Assembly (NCBI GenBank): GCA_000447245.1
Contig: AUYT01000001.1
Span: forward strand, 868,106-932,105
Origin: a candidate division Zixibacteria bacterium RBG-1
GTDB taxonomy: Bacteria > Zixibacteria > MSB-5A5 > DSPP01 > RBG-1
Direction: 5' to 3'
Length of the DNA stretch: 64,000 nucleotides
The position numbers and the translations under genes were made by a program. Position 1 is the first letter of the stretch. Each line of letters begins with the position of its first letter. This document shows, piece by piece, positions 34,030 to 43,644 of this stretch. A model generated the notes under the pieces. It worked only from the letters and a program-made list of their open reading frames with translations, had not been told where the DNA came from and searched no databases.

Positions 34030-34521
34030 ATGACAGGCGAAGAAATCTGCCGTAAGCTGGAGGATTTAAAAAGTCAGGGAGCAAATTTAGAGAAATTATT
34101 ATCCAGTGCGGTAGAGCTGTTGCATAACTCCAATTCTCGCTTCGACTGGACCGGGATTTATGAACTTTTCCCGGACAATGTCTTGCGCCTGGGACCTTTC
34201 ATCGGAGCCCCTACCGAACACGTCTTCATCGCCGTCGGGAAAGGAGTCTGCGGAGAGGCTGTGGCGAAAAAACGGAACATCAACGTCCCGGACGTATCCA
34301 AAGCTCCCAATTATTTAGCGTGCTCTGCTTCCACCAAATCAGAATTGGTGATTTTGATTCGAAGGGGAGAGACCATCTTTTCCCAGATTGATATTGACAG
34401 TCACAGCTACAATGCCTTTGACCCGGAAACAGTCCAGCTGGTGGAAAAAGTGGCGGACTGGTTAGCCAATGCCTATCAGGAGCATTTTACATCGCATTCA
34501 AAAACATCTTCCAAAACTTAA
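34030..34521 (+). CDS. GAF-domain protein related to free methionine-(R)-sulfoxide reductase
   Basis: The 163-residue protein is a single GAF domain with fRMsr-like landmarks: FDWTGIYE, LGPFIG, GKGVCGEAV and NYLACSASTKSE. The two cysteines match the second and third fRMsr cysteines, but the position ten residues before GVC, normally the first Cys, is His. If the family mechanism needs that Cys, reductase activity is doubtful and a sensory role is possible. It has a good TAGGAGGG ribosome-binding site and lies 21 bases before a hybrid histidine kinase gene, which supports a signalling link. Confidence 0.8.
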   Translation: MTGEEICRKLEDLKSQGANLEKLLSSAVELLHNSNSRFDWTGIYELFPDNVLRLGPFIGAPTEHVFIAVGKGVCGEAVAKKRNINVPDVSKAPNYLACSASTKSELVILIRRGETIFSQIDIDSHSYNAFDPETVQLVEKVADWLANAYQEHFTSHSKTSSKT

Positions 34522-34542
34522 AATTTCCGACCAATTTGGCCC

Positions 34543-36978
34543 ATGCAGACTCAAACTAAAAACCACCCAGATTTAGCCTTAGAACAGCTGAGAGATAAAC
34601 TCAAGGAAAACGAGAGATGGTTTCGCACCTTAGATAATCAAGTCAGAATATTAGAAAGGGAGAGGCAAAAACTTTTGGCTCTGGTTAACAACACCGATGC
34701 CGGGTATTTGGTGGTGGATACTTCTCTGAAAATAACCTGGACCAACGAAGCATTTGTCAAGCGCTTCGGCCCCGATTTACACCTAAGCTCCATTCTGGGT
34801 GCCAAATGCAATCAAGTCCTGTGTAACCAGTCCCACATCTGTGAGGTCTGTCCGGCTCCCAAGACCTTTATCTCTGGAGGAGTGGTGCATTACGAGGTCC
34901 GCCTGGATCTGGGAGGGGAGCCGCGCCAAATCTATGTTACCGCCATGCCTATCAAGTCCCCGGAAGGGAAAATTTCAGAGGCCTTCATCATGCTGCAGGA
35001 CATCACCGATCTGGAGGTTTTGCGCCGCTCACAAGATGCGGTAAAAAATTCAGAGCAGCAGTTGAGAATCGTGCTGGAAACTGTGGGAGAAGGGATCGTA
35101 GCTATAGATTCTGCCGGTAATATCCTAATGGTTAACCAAGAGATTCAAAATATATTTGGTTATAGTAAAGAAGAACTGATAGGACAAAAACTGCAGATGT
35201 TAATGCCAGAGAAATATCGCTCGGCTCACGCAGCGGGTATGAAAAAATATTTAGGAACCGGGATATCCAGAGTTTTGGGGAAACACCTGGAATTTGAGGG
35301 TCTCAAAAAGGATGGGAGTGTATTCCCGGTAGAAGTCAGAATCACAGAGACTAGATTGGGAGAGAGTTTAATTTTCATCGGAGCTCTGCGAAATATCACC
35401 GAGCGTAAAAAAGCAGAGGAGGGACTTAGAAGCACACTATCCTTGCTTACAGCTACCTTGGAATCGACCGCGGATGGCATTCTGGTGGTTGACCAGGAAG
35501 GGAAAATCGTGAGTTTTAATCGAAAATTTGTGGAGATGTGGCGCATCCCCAATTCTGTAGTGGCTTCCAAAGATGACAACCAGGCCCTGGAGTATGTCTT
35601 GGACCAGTTACAAGACCCCCAAGGATTTCTCAAAAAGGTCAGAGAGCTGTATGCTCATCCAGAAGCTGAAAGTTATGATATTCTGGAGTTTAAAGACGAC
35701 CGGGTGTTCGAGCGCTATTCCCAGCCGCAGCGGATAGCCGGCAGGAGCGTGGGAAGAGTATGGAGTTTTCGGGATATCACCGAGAGTAAACTGGCCGAGG
35801 AGGCCTTGCGTCAGAGCAAGGAGCAACTGCTGCAGTCCCAGAAAATGGAAGCCATCGGAAGATTGGCTGGAGGGGTGGCACACGATTTCAACAATCTTCT
35901 GACGGTTATTATGGGACGCTGCCAGCTTTTGTTAAGAAAATTCGGAGCAGAGGAAACCTTAAACCGGGATATCAATCTAATTCTAAGTACTTCAGAAAGA
36001 GCAGCGCTTCTGACCAAACAGCTTCTGGCTTTCAGCCGTAAACAGTTGCTGCAGCCCAGAGTTCTGGATTTAAACGAAGTGGTTTCGGATATGGATAAGA
36101 TGTTAAGAAGAATGATCGGTGAGGATATTGAACTGGTTACAGTTTTAGCCAAGAATTTAGGAAAAGTAAAAGCTGACCCGGGACAGGTCAGCCAGGTAAT
36201 TTTAAACTTGGTGGTCAATGCCAGAGATGCCATGCCCAGCGGGGGTAAGCTGACCATCGAAACTGCTAATGTGGAGATATATCAGAAAAATCAGCATCTG
36301 CACTCGGGCAGAGAGGCCGGCTCCTATGTAACCTTAATCGTTAACGACATCGGCTCTGGAATCGAACCGGAAACCCTGCCGCAGATTTTTGAGCCTTTTT
36401 TTACTACCAAAGAGAAAGGACAGGGGACCGGTTTGGGCCTGGCTACAGTCTATGGAATCGTAAAACAATCCGGAGGTCATATTTCTGTCAGCAGTCTGCC
36501 AAAGCAGGGTTCAACTTTCAAAGTTTACCTGCCCAAAGTAGAAGAAACAGTTGAGCCCAAAGCCCGAACTTCCGAGAAAGTCAAACAGAAAGGCGCCTTG
36601 GAAACAATTCTTCTGGTTGAGGATGAGTCGGACGTGCGGGAATTAATCGGAGACCTTCTGCGTGAAAACGGTTTCACGGTCCTGGAAGCCGGACACAGCG
36701 GAGAGGCGCTGGAAATCTGTCAAAAGTTTGAAAAACCGATTCAGCTGCTTTTGACTGACGTGGTAATGCCCCAGATGAGCGGGCCGGAATTGGCTAAGCT
36801 TCTTTCCCAGATGCGGCCGGAGATGAAAGTTCTGTTTATGTCCGGCTATACCGATACTGCAGTGGTTAATCAGGGCTGGCTGGCCCCCGGAACGGCCTTC
36901 CTGCAGAAACCGTTTACCCAGGAGATTTTAGTCAACAAAATCAGGGAAGTGCTGGATCACCAGCCTGCGGGTAAGTAA
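34543..36978 (+). CDS. Hybrid sensor histidine kinase: multiple PAS, HisKA, HATPase, receiver
   Basis: The 811-residue protein has no membrane helix. A coiled-coil N-terminus leads into three PAS domains (about 45-165, 175-290 and 300-415), then the HisKA helix with phospho-acceptor H447 in GGVAHDFNN, the HATPase domain ([21 protein letters not shown]) and a C-terminal receiver with D739 in LLLTDVVMP. The HDFNN H-box subtype is common in one-protein sensory hybrids. The first PAS contains a Cys cluster ([17 protein letters not shown], about 87-103) that might bind a metal or cluster. It is cotranscribed with the GAF protein; the ligand and output regulator are unknown. Confidence 0.92.
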   Translation: MQTQTKNHPDLALEQLRDKLKENERWFRTLDNQVRILERERQKLLALVNNTDAGYLVVDTSLKITWTNEAFVKRFGPDLHLSSILGAKCNQVLCNQSHICEVCPAPKTFISGGVVHYEVRLDLGGEPRQIYVTAMPIKSPEGKISEAFIMLQDITDLEVLRRSQDAVKNSEQQLRIVLETVGEGIVAIDSAGNILMVNQEIQNIFGYSKEELIGQKLQMLMPEKYRSAHAAGMKKYLGTGISRVLGKHLEFEGLKKDGSVFPVEVRITETRLGESLIFIGALRNITERKKAEEGLRSTLSLLTATLESTADGILVVDQEGKIVSFNRKFVEMWRIPNSVVASKDDNQALEYVLDQLQDPQGFLKKVRELYAHPEAESYDILEFKDDRVFERYSQPQRIAGRSVGRVWSFRDITESKLAEEALRQSKEQLLQSQKMEAIGRLAGGVAHDFNNLLTVIMGRCQLLLRKFGAEETLNRDINLILSTSERAALLTKQLLAFSRKQLLQPRVLDLNEVVSDMDKMLRRMIGEDIELVTVLAKNLGKVKADPGQVSQVILNLVVNARDAMPSGGKLTIETANVEIYQKNQHLHSGREAGSYVTLIVNDIGSGIEPETLPQIFEPFFTTKEKGQGTGLGLATVYGIVKQSGGHISVSSLPKQGSTFKVYLPKVEETVEPKARTSEKVKQKGALETILLVEDESDVRELIGDLLRENGFTVLEAGHSGEALEICQKFEKPIQLLLTDVVMPQMSGPELAKLLSQMRPEMKVLFMSGYTDTAVVNQGWLAPGTAFLQKPFTQEILVNKIREVLDHQPAGK

Positions 36979-37041
36979 TTTTTTCTCTTCAGTTAAAGCA
37001 ATTTTTCACCCATTTTAAGTCTGACCGCTCACCTTCTTCTC

Positions 37042-37070
37042 TTGACACCTGTTTATCTTTAATATATTTT
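37042..37070 (+). promoter_or_regulatory. Probable sigma-70 promoter of the aminopeptidase gene
   Basis: TTGACA (37042-37047), a 17-base spacer and TATTTT (37065-37070) give a good -35 and a fair -10. It lies about 74 bases before the ATG at 37144, which has GGAAAGGA as ribosome-binding site. Confidence 0.5.
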
Positions 37071-37143
37071 TGATAAACTTATTTAATTAGAACAACTCGA
37101 AATTTATTTAAAGCAAAAAGTTTTCTTTTGGAAAGGAATCTTT

Positions 37144-39747
37144 ATGCAACCGCGTAAAATACTTCTACTGTTATTCTTCATTCAGATATTCTGTTGGACT
37201 GCTCCCAATCTGACGCTGGCTCAATATGCGGAAGGTGTGGCCAAGGTTCATTACGCTCCCAGCCGGACTTACGACATCCTGCATATGAAATTAGAAATCT
37301 CTTTAGATGAAATTAGGAAAACGGTTTACGGAAAAGTTGCTTATACTTTGACTCCCCTGAATAATAATTTAAAAGAGATTGTTTTGGATTGTGTGGATTT
37401 AACAGTCACCAAAACATATTTAGCGGACGGAACTAATCTGGCTTTTGAAAATTCTAATGTGAAACTGAAAATCAAACTTCCCCAGGCCAAAAATTCAGAC
37501 GACCGGATTACTCTGACCATCGAATACAGCGGCTCACCCAAAATGGGGCTGTATTTCATCCAGCCGGACAAATCATATCCTCACAAGCCCTATCAAATTT
37601 GGTCCCAGGGGGAAGATGAAGATAACCGCTATTGGTATCCGGGTTACGATTTTCCCAATGATAGATTCACCAGTGAAATTATTGCCACAGTCAAAAATAA
37701 TTTCACAGTTATTTCCAATGGAAAATTGGTTTCAGTCACGGAAGATAAAGAAACCGGGAGCAAAACTTTTCACTGGAAAGAGGATGTACCGCATGTGAAT
37801 TATCTGAATTCCATTATCGTGGGGGAATATCAGGAGATTAAAGAGGATTTTGACGGCGTTCCGGTTTTATATTATGTCCCCAAAGGTCAAGAGGGGTTGG
37901 CCAAGCATGCTTTCTCCAAAACTATGGATATGCTGAAATTTTTCTCGGATAAAATCGGAGTCAAATACCCTTATGAAAAATATGCCCAGACCACCATCAC
38001 TGATTTTATGTGGGGAGGGATGGAAAATATTTCGGCTACGACTTTGACTGAAAGAACTCTGCATGACCGGATTGCTCACTGGGACGTGAAATCAGAAGGT
38101 TTGGTGGCGCATGAGCTGGCCCATCAGTGGTGGGGTGATTTATTAACCTGTAAAGACTGGTCCCAGGCCTGGCTGAATGAAGGGTTTGCCACTTATTTCG
38201 AGGCCTTATTTATCCAGCATGATTTGGGAGAGGAAGAATTCCAACTGGATATGCAGGGTTCCAAGGAATCTTACTTAGATGAAGATAAAAATGATTATCG
38301 CCGGCCGATAGTTTATAACCTTTATGCGGAACCGTTCGATTTGTTTGACAGCCATACTTATGCCAAAGGGTCCTGGGTCTTGCATATGTTGAGGTCTTTC
38401 TTAGGAGATGAACTATTCTGGAAAGGGATTAAGCACTATTGTAACAAACATAGGGAACAGTGCGTGGATTCCCATGATTTTCAGAAAGCCATGGAAGAAG
38501 CCACCGGGCAAAATCTGGATTGGTTCTTTTCGCAGTGGATTTACAAAGCCGGGTATCCGGAATTTGAAGTAAAATGGAGCTGGGAGGATTCTTCCAAAAC
38601 TGTGGTGGTTTCTATTTCTCAAAATCAAAAGACAGATTCTTTAACACCGATTTTTCAGATGCCGGTGGAGATTGCTTTTACTACTAATCCAGGTCGAACT
38701 GTAAAAATCATTAACATCCAAAATAAAGAGCAAGAGTTTTACTTGCCTTTGGATTCTCGACCGTTGATGGTGGAGTTTGACCCAGAGAACAAAATTTTGA
38801 AAACAGTTGATTTCGAAAGGTCAACCGAAGAGCTATTATATCAACTGCAAAACTCTCCCCGTTCCTGGGAACGCTCTGAGGCCTGTCAGGTATTGGCTAA
38901 AAGAGGGGGAGAGAAAAATATTTTACAGACGCTGGAGAAAGTTTTATCCGAAGATAAGTTTTATGCTGTTCGTCAAGCAGCAGCTAAAGCTTTAGGTGAG
39001 ATAAAACTGAAAGAAGCTAAAGCGATTTTAAAAAAAGGGCTGTCAGACCCGGACTCCAGAGTCAGAAGAAGCGTGATTTCTGCTTTGGCTAAGTTTAAAG
39101 ATGAGCCGGATGTGGCTGAAATTTTGTATAAGCAGTTTAAATCCGATTCCAGCTACTATGCCAGAGCAGAGGCCTTGATTTCTTTGGGGAAGACTAAGGA
39201 TAAAAAAGTTTACAGCTGGATTCTGGAGGGGTTGAAATATGATTCGCACAATGACGTGATTCGGGCTTCGGTTTTTGAGGCTCTGGCGCAGTTGGATGAT
39301 TCCAAGGGGATTGGTCTGGTAAAAGAATATTCTGCGTATGGAAAGCCATTAGCAGTGAGGAATTCAGCAATTTGGGCTTTGGGGAAACTGGCTAAGGGGA
39401 AGGAGAGTGTGATGGCTTCCAAGACTTACAGCAAGCAGGAGATCAGGGAATTTTTGGAAAATCTTTTGTGGGACCCGCTGTTTAATACTAGACGGGCGGT
39501 TGTAGGCGCTCTGGGAGATTTGGGTGACCCGGAGGCGATTGCCGAGCTGGAGAAATTTGTCGAACGGGAGCTGCAGTATCGTCTGAAATCCGATGCCCGT
39601 AGGGCTATCCGAAAAATCAGGGAAGGGAAGAAGGGAGAGGTGGATTTGAGAGGATTGAAAGATAAAGTTGCGGAATTAGAGGAGGAGAATAAGGGGATGA
39701 AAACGAGATTAGAGGTGTTGGAAAGGGAGGTTTCGGAGAAGAAGTAA
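37144..39747 (+). CDS. Secreted M1-family aminopeptidase with HEAT repeats
   Basis: The 867-residue product has a signal peptide (about 1-26), the M1 beta domain, the exopeptidase motif GGMEN, and the zinc site H323-E-L-A-H327 with E346 nineteen residues later. After the peptidase domain (to about 560) come HEAT-like repeats (roughly 565-835) in place of the usual ERAP-type C-terminal domain, then a charged coiled coil ending EREVSEKK. It releases N-terminal amino acids from peptides in the periplasm or outside. The HEAT region may bind partner proteins. The last 38 bases of the gene recur at 42058-42095. Confidence 0.92.
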   Translation: MQPRKILLLLFFIQIFCWTAPNLTLAQYAEGVAKVHYAPSRTYDILHMKLEISLDEIRKTVYGKVAYTLTPLNNNLKEIVLDCVDLTVTKTYLADGTNLAFENSNVKLKIKLPQAKNSDDRITLTIEYSGSPKMGLYFIQPDKSYPHKPYQIWSQGEDEDNRYWYPGYDFPNDRFTSEIIATVKNNFTVISNGKLVSVTEDKETGSKTFHWKEDVPHVNYLNSIIVGEYQEIKEDFDGVPVLYYVPKGQEGLAKHAFSKTMDMLKFFSDKIGVKYPYEKYAQTTITDFMWGGMENISATTLTERTLHDRIAHWDVKSEGLVAHELAHQWWGDLLTCKDWSQAWLNEGFATYFEALFIQHDLGEEEFQLDMQGSKESYLDEDKNDYRRPIVYNLYAEPFDLFDSHTYAKGSWVLHMLRSFLGDELFWKGIKHYCNKHREQCVDSHDFQKAMEEATGQNLDWFFSQWIYKAGYPEFEVKWSWEDSSKTVVVSISQNQKTDSLTPIFQMPVEIAFTTNPGRTVKIINIQNKEQEFYLPLDSRPLMVEFDPENKILKTVDFERSTEELLYQLQNSPRSWERSEACQVLAKRGGEKNILQTLEKVLSEDKFYAVRQAAAKALGEIKLKEAKAILKKGLSDPDSRVRRSVISALAKFKDEPDVAEILYKQFKSDSSYYARAEALISLGKTKDKKVYSWILEGLKYDSHNDVIRASVFEALAQLDDSKGIGLVKEYSAYGKPLAVRNSAIWALGKLAKGKESVMASKTYSKQEIREFLENLLWDPLFNTRRAVVGALGDLGDPEAIAELEKFVERELQYRLKSDARRAIRKIREGKKGEVDLRGLKDKVAELEEENKGMKTRLEVLEREVSEKK
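39710..39747 (+). repeat. 3' end of the aminopeptidase gene, copy 1 of a duplicated segment
   Basis: These 38 bases, encoding LEVLEREVSEKK and the stop, match 42058-42095 with three mismatches. A family C palindromic repeat follows each copy. The copy at 39710 is the functional gene end. Confidence 0.85.
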
Positions 39748-39897
39748 TTTTAATTATTCCATAGGTATTCTCCTGACAGAAGTGTGAGTGTCGGGAGTAG
39801 CTCCTACACACCAAAAAAAGATAGAGAAAACTTGACATTTCTCCTGATCCCTCTTATAATACCATAGTAAGATTTAAAGACTGGGGAGTCAAAAATT

Positions 39898-41496
39898 TTG
39901 ATTTTTAAATTAATAATCCAAGGGAGGATTTCTATTTTACCTTCTAAGCTCAAGATATCTAAGGTAATCGGAATAATTATTCTAACAGCATTATGCCTTT
40001 CCTGTAGTACCACCAGATGGCACTCCCGTATTTATGAACCAAGTCAATATAAAGAGATTGATACCGCAGCACCATTCTTAAAATGTCATACAAAAACAGG
40101 GGAGGTGTATGTTTTGTCAGATTGGGAGATACAGGAAGAACAGAAATTAATTAGTGGTCAGGGCTCATTCTACGATGTAAACCGCAATCTGGTCAAGCAA
40201 GATACATTCACAATTTTTTTAGACTCTCTGGCTCTGCTTGAGACTAACCAGCCGGAAAAAGTGATGCACTCTCAGATAGGTGTGATGACGGTACTTACGG
40301 CCGCTTCCCTGGCTTTAACTATTTACTGTATAACCAATCCCAAAGCTTGTTTTGGCTCTTGCCCCACATTTTATGCTAAAGATGATACTGGTGGATGGGC
40401 ACTTCAGGCCGAGGGTTTTTCATCCAGCATTGCCAAAATCTTAGAGGAAATCGACCTAGATCCACTTTTTACTGCTCATCCCAAAAGCAAACATTTTGAA
40501 TTGCAGATGAGAAACGAAGCTCTGGAAACCCATGCAGTGAACTCAGTGCGGTTATATGCGGTTCCTAAATCAAGACCGGCTACCAGGGTTTTCAAGAATA
40601 ATTCAGGCAATTTCTATCCAATTACAACGACCGTATCTCCAAATTACAGCTCCTCAACTGACCCGGCTTTTTTGTCTAATATCCAGTGTTATGATGGCAA
40701 GGAATATTTTTCTCCAGCCGGTGACAAAAACTTAGCCGAAAAAGAGGTCATAGAGCTGGAATTTCCAGTTCTTGCCGGTCATACTGGACTGGCTATTCGG
40801 GCGCGTAATAGTTTACTTTCTACTTATCTTTTTTATCAAGGCCTAGCATATATGGGGAAAGCTGCAGGAGAATATATGGCGGGTTTAGAAGCTGGAGAAG
40901 AAACTCTCCGGAAAAAAGCAGGTGGTATTGGTCAAGTGCTAGGAGGAATTGAGATATTGGTTAGAAAAACAAAAGGCAACTGGCAGAAAATTGGAACTTT
41001 TAAGTACACCGGACCAATTGCTCATGAAGTACTAATTTTTCCATTGCCCCTTGAGTTACAGAATGATTCTTTGAAAGTTCGCTTGAGATTGACTAAAGGC
41101 CATTGGAGAATCGACTGGGTGGCTTTAGCTCAATTGGAGAGTCCGGTTAAACCGCTAATACTTGAACCGCAGAAAGTTTTCAAAGATAGCTTGGAAGACC
41201 ATCAAGCATTGATTTCGATTCTGGATACTACCAGTTATCTTTTTACTTATCCTGGTGACATTTATTCTCTGGTATTTGAACTCCCTTCAGCACCTGAGTC
41301 TTATGAACTATTTTTGGAGAGCAGTGGCTATTACTATGAATGGATGCGGAAAGAGTGGCTGGAGGAAGAAAATCCTCAAATGGTGATGCTTTTGTTCGGT
41401 AAGCCGGAGAAAGCTTTAAAGAAATTGGCGCCGGAATATAAAAAAGTGGAAAGTCAGCTGGAAGAAATTTTTTGGCAAAGCCGGATATCGAGGTGA
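39898..41496 (+). CDS. Lipoprotein-like envelope protein of unknown function
   Basis: The 532-residue product has a signal sequence with a Lys-rich start and a hydrophobic core ending LCLSC, a loose lipobox. The frame opens at TTG 39898 with GGGGAG nine bases upstream. A stronger AGGGAGGA (39921-39928) lies inside the frame and points to ATT at 39934, which would give the cleaner N-terminus ILPSKLKISK. The mature part contains a hydrophobic stretch (about 130-155) with several Cys and long beta-rich regions; no domain was recognised. It overlaps nothing and is 2 bases before the next gene, so the two form an operon. Confidence 0.7.
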   Translation: MIFKLIIQGRISILPSKLKISKVIGIIILTALCLSCSTTRWHSRIYEPSQYKEIDTAAPFLKCHTKTGEVYVLSDWEIQEEQKLISGQGSFYDVNRNLVKQDTFTIFLDSLALLETNQPEKVMHSQIGVMTVLTAASLALTIYCITNPKACFGSCPTFYAKDDTGGWALQAEGFSSSIAKILEEIDLDPLFTAHPKSKHFELQMRNEALETHAVNSVRLYAVPKSRPATRVFKNNSGNFYPITTTVSPNYSSSTDPAFLSNIQCYDGKEYFSPAGDKNLAEKEVIELEFPVLAGHTGLAIRARNSLLSTYLFYQGLAYMGKAAGEYMAGLEAGEETLRKKAGGIGQVLGGIEILVRKTKGNWQKIGTFKYTGPIAHEVLIFPLPLELQNDSLKVRLRLTKGHWRIDWVALAQLESPVKPLILEPQKVFKDSLEDHQALISILDTTSYLFTYPGDIYSLVFELPSAPESYELFLESSGYYYEWMRKEWLEEENPQMVMLLFGKPEKALKKLAPEYKKVESQLEEIFWQSRISR

Positions 41497-41498
41497 TT

Positions 41499-42029
41499 AT
41501 GCCTAAATTTATTTTGATTTCAATCATAGTGCTAAGCTTGCAATCTTGGAGCTCAGTTAATCTGGAGGCAGTGGCACAAGAGGAAGTGCCGGTACTGGGT
41601 TATAAGATAAAAGTTGACTACATTAGGGTTGAAGAAGAAAAAGGGAAGAAGAAGGAAAAGAAAAAAAAGGTCCAGGGAGAGTTGTTGGCGGTTAGCTCAG
41701 ATACTCTATATGTGTTGAGTTATGACTGGTTGTTTGCCATAGAAAAAGCCTCTGTTAGAAAGGTCGAAGTGGAGCTTAGTCCCTCCATTTCAGGTGGATT
41801 GTGGGTCTGGACATTAGTGGGGACTGCTTCGACTCTTTCCCATGGTTACTTCCTGTTTGCGAGTGCACCGGTTTGGCTTCTGGTAGGATCAGTTACAGCC
41901 GCAAGTGCCTCCTCCAAATCCAGCAAACTTAAACTTAGAGAGGCAGAATTGCAATTTCAGTGGGAAGATTTGCGAAGATTTGCCCGTTATCCTCAAGGAC
42001 TGCCGCCAAACTTTCAGCCACCAAAATAA
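41499..42029 (+). CDS. Small secreted or membrane protein of unknown function
   Basis: From the ATG two bases after the previous stop, with AGGTGATT upstream, the product has 176 residues. A hydrophobic signal (IILISIIVLSLQ type) leads to a lysine/glutamate-rich stretch (EEEKGKKKEKKKKV) and a beta-rich segment (GELLAVSSDTLYVLS) that looks like a small SH3- or Lsm-like barrel. Two further hydrophobic segments (about 100-140) suggest a membrane hairpin. No family was recognised. It is cotranscribed with the 532-residue protein, so the two probably act together. Confidence 0.65.
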   Translation: MPKFILISIIVLSLQSWSSVNLEAVAQEEVPVLGYKIKVDYIRVEEEKGKKKEKKKKVQGELLAVSSDTLYVLSYDWLFAIEKASVRKVEVELSPSISGGLWVWTLVGTASTLSHGYFLFASAPVWLLVGSVTAASASSKSSKLKLREAELQFQWEDLRRFARYPQGLPPNFQPPK

Positions 42030-42057
42030 CCTAAATCCGAAATTTTAATTTCTTGTC

Positions 42058-42095
42058 TAGAGGTGTTGGAGAAAGAGGTTTCGGAGAAGAAGTAA
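42058..42095 (+). repeat. 3' end of the aminopeptidase gene, copy 2 (non-coding relic)
   Basis: A 38-base copy of the aminopeptidase gene end, with three mismatches, that still reads LEVLEKEVSEKK and a stop but has no upstream gene body. With the copy at 39710 it brackets the two-gene unit 39898-42029. Confidence 0.8.
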
Positions 42096-42100
42096 GTTTT

Positions 42101-42252
42101 ATCTGTTCCGTCAGGAGCTACTCCAATCAAAATTCTCGTAGACCCACGTTGTCCACAACGTGGGGTCAATATTAAATTTTCCCAGCTTGAGGACAAGCTG
42201 GGTCTACAAACTACTCCACACGGGTGAAGGTGTAGGAAGTAGCTCCTGACAC
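42101..42252. repeat. Cluster of palindromic repeats (family C with two nested hairpins)
   Basis: CCGTCAGGAGCTACTCC near 42107 and AGTAGCTCCTGAC near 42237 are inverted family C cores. Between them lie CCCACGTTGT-CC-ACAACGTGGG (42143-42164) and CCCAGCTTG-AGGA-CAAGCTGGG (42181-42202), themselves enclosed by GTAGACCCA and TGGGTCTAC. The nested symmetry suggests a REP-like element or a bidirectional transcript end between convergent genes. Confidence 0.7.
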
Positions 42253-42269
42253 AATACAAAAAATTAATA

Positions 42270-43622
42270 TCATTTACTTTCGGCTTCTAATTTTTTTAAA
42301 TTTGCTTCACCCACTTGGGCTTCTTTTTCATTTTTTTGTTCACGGAATAGCTTAATGGCGATCTTGTATTTTTTCTTGGCTTCTTTTAATTTACCCAAAC
42401 TCCAGAGCGCAGAACCCCAATTTGCATAAGCCTCAGCGAAATTTTTATTAATTTCCACCGCTTTCCGATATTTTTCTGTAGCTTCTTCATATCTTTTTAA
42501 ATTCTCCAAAGCTAATCCCCAATTTAGGTATGCTTCTACATATTTAGGATTAATATCAAGACACTTTTGGTACTTTTCAGGTTCTTCTTCATACCTGCCT
42601 AACTTACTTAAGGCCCAACCCCATCCAAAATAAGCATCCAAGTACTCTGAGTTAATTTCCACGGCATTCTTAAAATTATCTATGGCTTCCTCAAACTGGC
42701 CCAACTGACTGAATACCAACCCGCAGCTGTAAAAGGCATCTGCATCATTGGGGTTAATCTCAATTGCTTTTTTTAACTTTTCTAATGCCTGCTCATTTCT
42801 TCCTAAGCTACCTAAGGAGATCCCCCAGTAATGGTAAGCTTCTGCTAACACAGGATTAATCTCTAATGCTCTTTGATACTTTTTAATACTTTCCTCATGT
42901 TTGCCAAGGTTACCTAAGGCTAATCCCCACCTGAAATAAGCATCTGCATCCTTGGGATTGATCTCTAAAACTTTGGGGTACATTTTGATTTCTTCTTCGT
43001 ACATCCCTAACTTATGGAGAGCCGACCCCCAATTAAAATATGCTCTTGAGTCATTTCGATTTATCTCAACTGTTTTCTTAAACTTTTCTATTGCCTCATT
43101 AACTTTCCCAAATTTAGCTAAAGCCAATCCCCAATTTAAATATGCTTCGATATCCTTCGGATTAATCTCTATCACTTTCTTGTATTTTTCTATTGCCTCA
43201 TCATAACGGCCTAATTTTTCTAGACACCATGCCCAGTTGTGATAAGAATGCGCGTGCTTTGGATTAATCTCCACAGCCTTTTGCAATTTCTCAATTGCAT
43301 CCTCATACCTTTCTAATTTGCGTAGCGCCACTCCCCAATCGTAATATGCTTTAGCGTATTCTGGATTCAACTCCACCGCTTTTTTAAACTTCTCTATGGC
43401 CTCTTCGGGTCTACCTAATTTGCCTAGTACCAACCCCCAGTTATAGTACGCGACAGTGTCATGAGGATTTTTTTCGACGTCTTGTTTATATTTCTCCAGC
43501 TTCTGTTGAATCTGAACTGAATCGCTCAAAGCGACTTCTTGCTGTGAATAGGCTGTAACAAGAGGGAAGCCGGTTATAAAAAATACGAAAATTGTATAAA
43601 TATTTCTCGTAGGTGAAAGCAT
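42270..43622 (-). CDS. Secreted TPR-repeat protein (11 repeats)
   Basis: From the ATG at 43622 the product has a signal peptide (SPTRNIYTIFVFFITGF...) and then eleven consecutive 34-residue tetratricopeptide repeats, each with the A.Y.NWG..L..L...EEAIEK..KA.EINP pattern. Longer starts at 43655 and 43673 would overlap the upstream gene by up to 29 bases and lose the clean signal sequence. TPR arrays bind partner proteins; nothing else identifies the partner. It follows the BoxB-like gene on the same strand, 22 bases downstream, and may be read through from that operon, though a functional link is not obvious. Repeat count is exact for the visible motifs. Confidence 0.85.
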   Translation of the reverse strand: MLSPTRNIYTIFVFFITGFPLVTAYSQQEVALSDSVQIQQKLEKYKQDVEKNPHDTVAYYNWGLVLGKLGRPEEAIEKFKKAVELNPEYAKAYYDWGVALRKLERYEDAIEKLQKAVEINPKHAHSYHNWAWCLEKLGRYDEAIEKYKKVIEINPKDIEAYLNWGLALAKFGKVNEAIEKFKKTVEINRNDSRAYFNWGSALHKLGMYEEEIKMYPKVLEINPKDADAYFRWGLALGNLGKHEESIKKYQRALEINPVLAEAYHYWGISLGSLGRNEQALEKLKKAIEINPNDADAFYSCGLVFSQLGQFEEAIDNFKNAVEINSEYLDAYFGWGWALSKLGRYEEEPEKYQKCLDINPKYVEAYLNWGLALENLKRYEEATEKYRKAVEINKNFAEAYANWGSALWSLGKLKEAKKKYKIAIKLFREQKNEKEAQVGEANLKKLEAESK

Positions 43623-43644
43623 TTTATCGGTCGTAATATAGTTT

